Assembly (NCBI GenBank): GCA_946480965.1
Contig: CAMLMI010000125.1
Coordinates: 1-11,651 of the forward strand
Length of the DNA stretch: 11,651 bases
Source: an uncultured Verrucomicrobiales bacterium
GTDB taxonomy: Bacteria > Verrucomicrobiota > Verrucomicrobiae > Limisphaerales > CANJSG01
Direction of reading: 5' to 3'
Positions 8,001 to 11,651 of this stretch are shown here, piece by piece. The position numbers and the translations under genes are program-made. Below the pieces are notes generated by a model. The model saw nothing but the letters and a program-made list of their open reading frames with translations. It ran no database searches and had not been told where the DNA came from. Each line of letters begins with the position of its first letter. The first letter of the stretch is position 1.

Positions 8001-11000
8001 GCGTCCGACTTCAACCTCTTCGCCGTGGCCACCGACGAGCCGTTCAACGAGCGGGACCAGGACGGCAACCTCATCGTCCGCGGCTTTCCCCGAAACCTGG
8101 TGATCCCCGACGGCACGTCGGACGATCCGGGCATCGAGTTCGTGGCCTTCTTCACCTACGGCGTGCCCGACATCATCCGTCGCGTCGTGGTCACGAACGA
8201 CTTCTACCACGACAACTTCGGCGACCTCTTCGGTGTTCTGACCCATGAGCGCCTCGACGTGGCGCTGAACAACCACAGCTTCAACCTGGACGACACTCCG
8301 GGAGACCGTGTCGTGATCTACGACGACTCGGATTCCGGCGACCTTCTCAACGTGGTTCCTCCCGACGGTCCGGGAGCCCTGCGGGACTACTGGGGCGGCC
8401 GGGCCGGACAGCCGTGGGTCTTCACCGTGATCGACAATTCCCTGAACCACACGGGAAGCCTCGACCGGGCCACGCTCAAGATCTACCCGCAGCTCGACAA
8501 CACGACCAACATCACGGTCACGATCCAACCGGGCCGCTGGTATTACGACTTCATCGACGTGCCGCCCGAAGCCGACCGCCTCAACCTCATCATCACCTAC
8601 GACGGCAGCGCCCCCGGGCCGGTGGACACCTATCTCCGCGCCGACGTGCCGCCGAACCAGCTCGAATACGACAAATACGCGAACATTGTTCCTCCGGGCG
8701 GGACCAATTCGATCAGCCGGGGCGATATTCCCCCGCTGCGGCCGACCATCTACTTCGCCGGCCTGTTCAACCCGAACCCGTTCCCCATCACCGTGACCTA
8801 CCGGTTCAGCCTGGATCTGCTCCTGGACGGTCTGTTCAGCCCGGTCTCCGGCGATACCAATTCCGCGCCGATCCTCGACGACGCGCTGACCAAGTCCATC
8901 CTCACCGTGACCAACGAGGGACGGATCGTGGACATGCAGGTGGGCCTGAAGGTGAACCATCCGCGCCTCTCCGATCTGAGTTTCCGCCTGGTCAGCCCGT
9001 CCGGCACGCGCTCCCTGTTGATGGAGAACCGCGGCACCACGTCGTCCGGCTTCTCCGGCATCTTCACCGAAGGCACGAACGCGCTGGAGCTGGCCCGCTT
9101 CGCCGGCATCGACGGCTATATCGAGATCCCGACAACCAACCATCTGGTCCTGTCCGACTTTGAAACCAACGCCGTGGTGGGAACCTATCCGGCGCCCGGC
9201 AGCGTTGCGCTGTGGGAAGTGCTGGCCAACAGCGTGAACGTCATCAGCAATGCCGCGCTCCGATACTCCGGCTCCAATGTCCTGGCTCTGGCCGATGGCG
9301 TGATCCGGACCAACCTGCCGACCATTCCCGGCACCGCCTACACTCTGCGCCTCGGCGTCCGTGACGAGCCTCTCGTGGCTTGGTGGCCAGTGGACAACAA
9401 CACTTGGGCTGACGCAGCTGGCACCAATGTGGGCAACTTCCTTGGAGGTTCCTACGCGACCGGCAAGGTCGGAGCCGCCGCGCAGTTCAACGGCAGCAGC
9501 TATGTCCATGTCCCGGCGACCCCGGCCTTGGATCTCGGCGCGACCAACGGCTTCACCATCGAGGGATGGGTCAACATCAGCAATGTCAACACCCTCATGC
9601 CGCTGGTCCAGTTCTCCAGCCCGGACGGAGTGACCAACGGGATCCAGTTGGTGCTGAATTCCGCCGGCTTTGGATTGTCCCAGGGACGCATCGCCGCCCT
9701 GATGACGGATACGAACGGTGGCACCCAGCTCACGGCCACGGCGGTTCCCGTGCTGGGCCCGAATGCCTGGCATCATCTGGCCTGGACCTACGATCTCGCC
9801 ACCCGTGCCTCCGTGCTCTACGTGGACGGAGCGGTGGTGCGTTCCAACGTGTTTACCGCAGTGCGGCCGGAGACGCGGCTGGATGTCTATGTCGGCGGAC
9901 GCGGCACTGCCGGTTTCTCTGGCTTGATCGACGAACTGGCCTTCTTCGGCACCGCGCTGACCGCTTCCGAAGTGGCCGCGATCCATCGTGCGGACGTTCT
10001 GGGGCGCGACGGCGGCGCGGATGTTCCTTCGGTCACGTTCGGCACCGTCACCAAACCGCTCCGTCAAGGGACCAATGGCTGGAGCGAGTTCCGCTACGAC
10101 TTTGTGGCGATCACCAACCAGACGTCGCTCACGCTGACCGGCAGCGCCTGGTGCCCGCTAGTGGACCGGATCGAATTGTTCAGCTTGAGCACGACCAACA
10201 TCCCGATCTACGGCACGCCGTCGGGCGACACGAACAGCCAGTTGGGACTGGTGAAGTTCGTGAACTTCCCGGTGACGAACGGGCTGGGGGCGAACGGCAG
10301 CAACTTTGTTCTGGGGGCAAATGTGTTCTACTCGGGTTTGGAGGCAGCTCCACACTCGACGCCTGGTCCTGGAGATACGTTTGAAGGCTGGACCATGTTG
10401 GCCGGAACGGTCGATATCGCCCCGGCATCGGTGTGGGGATGGGAATCGCATTCTTTTCCACAAATCATGGATATGAATGGAATCAGCGCGGGAGTTCTGA
10501 CGCGTTCCATTTCACTCCGGACCGGTTCACAGTATCGCTTCTCGTTCGCCTATTGCCGGAATCCAGCCACTTTAGGAATCGCTGTGCCGGAGCTGGATGT
10601 TACTATTGGGAATCGCTCGTGGAGAGTGGTCGCAGATCAGATCAATTCGATGACCAGATTGGACTGGATTCCCACCTCTTTCGTTTTTACAGCCACCTCC
10701 ACGATGACCAACTTCACGCTCACCAGTTTGGCTACGGCTACTCCCTTGAGCGGCGTCCAACTCGATACCATGTCCTTGGACGAGGTGTTCATTCCAAAAC
10801 CCGCCTACCTCCTCCCCGAAGAAACCCTCGATGTCTTCAAGGGCGAGGAAGCCTTGGGCGACTGGACGCTGGAGATCACCGATTCGCGGACCGGAGCGCC
10901 GGTCGGAACCACTTCGCTGCTGGAGTGGAACCTGGAGTTCATCTTCGCGCCGCCGGCTGTGACCGCAACGGTCCTGACCAACGGCTACTTGGCCACCAAC

Positions 11001-11651
11001 GTCGTGCGCGGGTCCGAGATCCGTTACTTCGCCGTCGATGTGCCCGGGCCGGCCACGTTTGCGACGAACATCCTCAACAGCCTTTCCGGCGGGCAGCTCA
11101 ACCTGATCTTCAACCAGAACGTGCGTCCCACCGGAACGACGTTCGGCGACGTGTATCTCATGGCCGCCACCACCGGAGGAACGCGGGTGCTGGAGACCAA
11201 TGTCCTGTCTCAGCCGCCGTTGTTGCCCGGCCAGCGCTACTACCTCGGCGTGCAGAACACCGATCCGGGCGAGACCAACACCTTCACCATGCAGGTCTTC
11301 TTCGACCGGCTGCCCGGCAGCGTGGGCAACGTGCCGATGCTGACCAATGGCTTCACCTTGGCGACGAACATCGCTCCGGGCATCACCGTGCAGTATTTCG
11401 CGTTCGACGTGTCCTCGAATGCGGTCGGCGCGGCCTTCGAGGTGCTCAGGCCCAGCGACGACGTGAACCTGGTGCTGAGGTCCGCCGCCCCGCTCCCGAC
11501 ACCGACGAGCTACGACTATCTTGGCGCAAGAGGAGGCACGAACTACGAATACATCTCCGTGCTGACCAACACCGCCCCGGCCCCGCTCGCGCCCGGTCGG
11601 TGGTATCTGGGCGTTTACAACGTCTCCTCGACCAACGTGTCCTACGGGCTG
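4785..11651 (+). CDS. Giant KP-43-like subtilisin-family (S8) serine protease, C-terminus outside the window
   Basis: An open frame of 2289 codons with no stop before the window edge. It encodes a secreted or membrane-anchored endopeptidase. Order: hydrophobic segment 9-27; Ala/Pro-rich linker 28-80; two propeptide-like modules 125-195 and 205-279; S8 catalytic domain about 279-765 with Asp308 (VTDTG), His342 (GHGTHVAG), oxyanion Asn455 (AAGNSG) and Ser693 (SGTSMAAP); KP-43-type beta-domain 770-917; PPC-like 947-1083; P-domain 1095-1236; PPC-like 1240-1352; a second P-domain split into 1353-1430 and 2006-2056 around LamG and DUF642-like domains; PPC-like modules 2060-2174 and 2175-onward. All catalytic residues are intact, so it should be active. 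Bacterial subtilases are usually 300-700 residues. Substrate is unknown; the lectin-like modules suggest binding to glycans or glycoproteins (inference). Only three Cys were noticed (23, 1790, 1924). The C-terminus, where an anchor or sorting signal might lie, is not visible. Confidence 0.93.
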   Translation, partial: MKNLSSRSWALISVLSLTGAIVCLWLGRRWEEKRAPKAPASGVAAHSDAASRPAAVAAASAGEATDAAPASTTGRFRHRLSNTEAPMARWMQNERAILLENALIDTSLDRGLAIPESLKSLGQPGTYVVQSRGPTTDAFRGALEAAGAKIVSYVPNNAYLVRAHANVASALGANPVVAAVVAYEPYFKLESGLLAEVLEPTVEPGTARLNVTVYPGEAAASAAALEALGFSVEGTERSPFGELLAVSGPSQMIAAVAREDSVQSVEVRSDRVPLTDLARTKVGISTNTSTASNWLGLSGTNVVVAVTDTGVEAGHPDLTGRVIESGFLDSVGGPITSDFDGHGTHVAGIIVTSGASFPSTTNALGSVTNANYRGMAPGAKIYPLPIDGITGPLSSDVSLQEATARTNIFVSNNSWGYRGANDYTAASASFDAATRDALPERSGSQPVLFVFAAGNSGNSDPGSTTGSPDTILSPATAKNVISVGALEQLREITNEVINAGVTNAAFLAQTDSDSQVAWFSSRGNTGVGLEGEFGRYKPDLVAPGSFVVSTRATNYVEPDSLANYQFSDLENLHLEPGQTNTHSFFVPAQATQVIIQALPIGQTGQGIPPLLIAAGANNPPTQIRGVTRVVLSVPGQLPTGLIYYSEINTNAVAVDYDVRVVAILEPESGNYSEVLSSLNEPLGPYYRYESGTSMAAPVVSGMLALMQEFFEQRLQRTNSPAMMKALLINGARNARALDYDYNPKGLVNHQGWGVPRLTNILPASLASLPETAWPVRLFDQSTTNALATGESFARTVTLSAEAQQSPIRISLVWTDPPGNPRVAAKLVNDLDLIVTNLQTKQVYFGNNFESGSRYTLATSTNSPLDLSDTVNNVENVYLPAQPGSNYVVVVRGKRVNVNAVNTQTNGTKQDFALVISTENTALSSPFSIAGGPALFTQAAPTLLTISNSVPLVGQRVGAQSPLAPVGPGGGIANQWRFYVFTNDYVNPTNPASQGTNVGFLTFLPPNLSRQRAGEEADIDLYVSTNPALTNLNPAALAGAMKSLQRGGTEQLTTNNSRRGDVYYIGVKAEDQQASDFNLFAVATDEPFNERDQDGNLIVRGFPRNLVIPDGTSDDPGIEFVAFFTYGVPDIIRRVVVTNDFYHDNFGDLFGVLTHERLDVALNNHSFNLDDTPGDRVVIYDDSDSGDLLNVVPPDGPGALRDYWGGRAGQPWVFTVIDNSLNHTGSLDRATLKIYPQLDNTTNITVTIQPGRWYYDFIDVPPEADRLNLIITYDGSAPGPVDTYLRADVPPNQLEYDKYANIVPPGGTNSISRGDIPPLRPTIYFAGLFNPNPFPITVTYRFSLDLLLDGLFSPVSGDTNSAPILDDALTKSILTVTNEGRIVDMQVGLKVNHPRLSDLSFRLVSPSGTRSLLMENRGTTSSGFSGIFTEGTNALELARFAGIDGYIEIPTTNHLVLSDFETNAVVGTYPAPGSVALWEVLANSVNVISNAALRYSGSNVLALADGVIRTNLPTIPGTAYTLRLGVRDEPLVAWWPVDNNTWADAAGTNVGNFLGGSYATGKVGAAAQFNGSSYVHVPATPALDLGATNGFTIEGWVNISNVNTLMPLVQFSSPDGVTNGIQLVLNSAGFGLSQGRIAALMTDTNGGTQLTATAVPVLGPNAWHHLAWTYDLATRASVLYVDGAVVRSNVFTAVRPETRLDVYVGGRGTAGFSGLIDELAFFGTALTASEVAAIHRADVLGRDGGADVPSVTFGTVTKPLRQGTNGWSEFRYDFVAITNQTSLTLTGSAWCPLVDRIELFSLSTTNIPIYGTPSGDTNSQLGLVKFVNFPVTNGLGANGSNFVLGANVFYSGLEAAPHSTPGPGDTFEGWTMLAGTVDIAPASVWGWESHSFPQIMDMNGISAGVLTRSISLRTGSQYRFSFAYCRNPATLGIAVPELDVTIGNRSWRVVADQINSMTRLDWIPTSFVFTATSTMTNFTLTSLATATPLSGVQLDTMSLDEVFIPKPAYLLPEETLDVFKGEEALGDWTLEITDSRTGAPVGTTSLLEWNLEFIFAPPAVTATVLTNGYLATNVVRGSEIRYFAVDVPGPATFATNILNSLSGGQLNLIFNQNVRPTGTTFGDVYLMAATTGGTRVLETNVLSQPPLLPGQRYYLGVQNTDPGETNTFTMQVFFDRLPGSVGNVPMLTNGFTLATNIAPGITVQYFAFDVSSNAVGAAFEVLRPSDDVNLVLRSAAPLPTPTSYDYLGARGGTNYEYISVLTNTAPAPLAPGRWYLGVYNVSSTNVSYGL
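5157..5621 (+). other. Two tandem propeptide-like modules
   Basis: Residues 125-195 start GTYVVQSRG and follow the pattern beta strand, helix (AFRGALEAAGAKIVSYVPNN), strand, helix. This resembles the fold of subtilase propeptides, which block the active site until cleaved. Residues 205-279 repeat the layout (RLNVTVYPGE, then an Ala-rich helix, 'LEALGFSVEG', ending VQSVEVRSDRVP) directly before the catalytic domain. The assignment is from pattern and position; sequence identity between the two modules is low. Confidence 0.55.
5619..7079 (+). other. Peptidase S8 catalytic domain, interrupted
   Basis: Spans about residues 279-765. The Asp, His and Ser boxes are all textbook (Asp308, His342, Ser693), with 'SNNSWG' and the oxyanion Asn455 between His and Ser. 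Asn455 to Ser693 is 238 residues, against 66 in subtilisin BPN' (N155 to S221). The excess is explained largely by an inserted module at about 553-688. After Ser693 the usual helix (VVSGMLALMQEFF) and a 'KALLINGA ... QGWG' segment complete the fold. Confidence 0.9.
6441..6848 (+). other. PPC-like beta-domain inserted in the catalytic domain
   Basis: Residues about 553-688 lie between the 'KPDLVAPGSFVVSTRA' segment and the 'YRYESGTSMAAP' Ser box, which are almost adjacent in ordinary KP-43-like subtilases. The insert has the alternating pattern of a small beta-sandwich: 'LEPGQTNTHSFFVP', 'VIIQALP', 'VVLSVPG', 'GLIYYSEI', 'VDYDVRVVAI'. This resembles pre-peptidase C-terminal (PPC) domains, though the family call is by pattern only. 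Confidence 0.6.
7092..7535 (+). other. KP-43-type C-terminal beta-barrel domain
   Basis: Residues about 770-917. Diagnostic features are 'ISLVWTDPPGNP', 'LVNDLDLIV' with 'YFGNNF', 'DTVNNVENVYL', and the closing 'QDFALVIS'. These are the conserved blocks of the jelly-roll domain that follows the catalytic domain in the alkaline protease KP-43 group and is needed for its stability. It places this enzyme in the KP-43-like branch of the S8 family. Confidence 0.8.
7623..8033 (+). other. PPC-like module
   Basis: Residues about 947-1083: 'QWRFYVFTND' strand, 'EEADIDLYVSTNP', then 'RRGDVYYIGVKAED...FNLFAVAT'. The 'aD.DLYV ... YYIGV ... f.l' order is the PPC-domain signature. Such domains sit C-terminal to secreted proteases and help in folding or substrate binding. 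Confidence 0.6.
8067..8492 (+). other. First P-domain (proprotein convertase P-like), complete
   Basis: Residues about 1095-1236: 'NLVIPDG', 'IRRVVVTNDFYHDNFGDLFGVL', a long acidic loop, then 'GALRDYWGGRAGQPWVFTVID', 'HTGSLDRATLKIYP'. The order 'V.V...H...GDL ... l..f.G......W...v.D....G.l....l.i' is that of P-domains, which follow many bacterial and eukaryotic subtilases. Confidence 0.7.
8502..8840 (+). other. PPC-like module between the two P-domains
   Basis: Residues about 1240-1352: 'ITVTIQPGRWYYDFIDVPPEADRLNLIITY', 'VDTYLRAD', 'RPTIYFAGLFNPN', 'VTYRFSLDLL'. The strand order resembles the other PPC-like modules of this protein. Assignment is by pattern, so the fold is likely and the family uncertain. 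Confidence 0.5.
8841..9074 (+). other. N-terminal half of a second, interrupted P-domain
   Basis: Residues about 1353-1430: 'SILTVTNEGRIVDMQVGL', 'NHPRLSDLSFRLVSPSGTR', 'LLMENRG'. This is a near-ideal first half of a P-domain (His, then SDL, then SPSGT). The expected second half does not follow here; it appears about 575 residues later (see 10800-10952). Confidence 0.75.
9153..10184 (+). other. LamG / concanavalin-like lectin domain flanked by DUF642-like halves
   Basis: Residues about 1529-1740 are a LamG-type domain: 'LVAWWPVDN', 'GAAAQFNGSSYVHVP' followed by 'FTIEGWV', 'WHHLAWTYD' with 'LYVDGAVV', and 'FSGLIDELAFFGTALT'. Such domains usually bind glycans. On its left (1457-1527: 'SDFETNAVVG', 'ALWEVLANSVNVI', 'IRTNLPTIPGTAYTLRLG') and right (1746-1800: 'WSEFRYDFVAITNQTSLTLTG', 'DRIELF') lie segments that look like the first and last parts of one DUF642 / choice-of-anchor-type beta-sandwich. 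LamG therefore seems nested inside it. Confidence 0.65.
10320..10793 (+). other. DUF642 / choice-of-anchor C-like domain with atypical base composition
   Basis: Residues about 1846-2003: 'YSGLEA', 'FEGWTMLAGTVDI', 'MDMNGISAGVLTRSI', 'GSQYRFSFAYCRNP', 'LDVTIGNRSW', 'LDWIPTSFVFTATS', 'GVQLDTMSLDEV'. The order of 'gW....G.VDi', 'D.nG...G', 'Y.f.F....N', 'W....f.F.A' and 'ldnv.v' is that of DUF642 and the choice-of-anchor C family, thought to bind cell-wall polysaccharide. GC is about 50% in the four lines I counted, against 63-67% in two lines counted elsewhere. TCA and TTA codons, absent from the preceding 5.3 kb of the gene, appear here. Confidence 0.7.
10800..10952 (+). other. C-terminal half of the second P-domain
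   Basis: Residues about 2006-2056: 'YLLPEETLDVFKGEEALGD' then 'WTLEITDSRTGAP' then 'LLEWNLEFIF'. This is the 'l..f.G....G.WtL.v.D...G.....l.sW.L.f' end of a P-domain with no first half next to it. It completes the half at 8841-9074. Confidence 0.75.
10962..11651 (+). other. Two tandem PPC-like modules, the second cut by the window edge
   Basis: Module 1 (residues about 2060-2174): 'EIRYFAVDVPGPATFATNIL', 'LNLIFNQ', 'LLPGQRYYLGVQNTD', 'TMQVFFD'. Module 2 (about 2175-2289): 'LTNGFTLATNIAPGITVQYFAFDVS', 'DVNLVLRS', 'LAPGRWYLGVYNVSSTNVSYGL'. Both share the order 'TNG ... YFA.DV ... lnL.... ... l.PG..YLGV.N', so they are repeats of one unit. Module 2 appears nearly complete at the edge; more copies may follow. 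Confidence 0.65.

Noticed and set aside
4647..10067. An 1806-codon stop-free frame on the minus strand opposite the protease gene.
   Set aside because: Its codons are exactly in register with the sense codons, so its stops would require sense TTA, CTA or TCA codons, which this GC-rich gene avoids. Its translation is repetitive Arg/Gly/Val/Asp-rich sequence with no recognisable domain, while the plus strand encodes a clear S8 protease.

Overview
The window reads as one co-directional block on the + strand from a GC-rich (about 60-65%) Gram-negative bacterium, most likely of the phylum Verrucomicrobiota, probably the Pedosphaera/Limisphaera side. That placement rests on protein style, not on a database match. 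The style signs are Asn/Thr-rich ('TN', 'TNT') extracellular proteins, very long prepilin-associated proteins with the 'DLN..HN ... NQGVGAYEIN' style, and mosaics of P-domain, LamG and PPC-like modules recalled from that group. There are no RNA genes, CRISPR arrays, insertion sequences or origins that I can see, and no non-coding gap longer than 29 bases, so essentially the whole window is coding.

Layout: (1) the last 27 codons of an upstream gene, positions 1-85; (2) a 302-aa prepilin-like (GspJ/PulJ-type) protein, 104-1012; (3) a 1247-aa PilX/GspK-like protein, 1012-4755, coupled to gene 2 by a TGATG overlap; (4) after 29 bases holding a GGAG ribosome-binding site, a giant subtilisin-family (S8) serine protease from 4785 that runs off the right edge after 2289 codons with no stop.

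The protease has an N-terminal membrane segment, an Ala/Pro-rich linker and two tandem propeptide-like modules. Its KP-43-like catalytic domain (Asp308, His342, Asn455, Ser693) is interrupted by a PPC-like insert, and the KP-43-type C-terminal beta-domain follows. A long tail comes next: PPC-like module, P-domain, PPC-like module, and a second P-domain whose two halves are separated by about 575 residues holding a LamG lectin-like domain and DUF642 / choice-of-anchor-like domains. At least two more PPC-like modules follow.

The spacing suggests all four genes are one transcription unit, with promoter upstream and terminator downstream of the window. A plausible reading (inference) is a cell-surface system: pseudopilin-like proteins form or prime an envelope filament or secretion assembly, and the protease is the surface-displayed or exported effector. 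The most notable points are the nested-domain architecture of the protease, a sharp drop in GC and change in codon use confined to one of its domains, and the operon-like pairing of a giant PilX-like protein with a giant subtilase.
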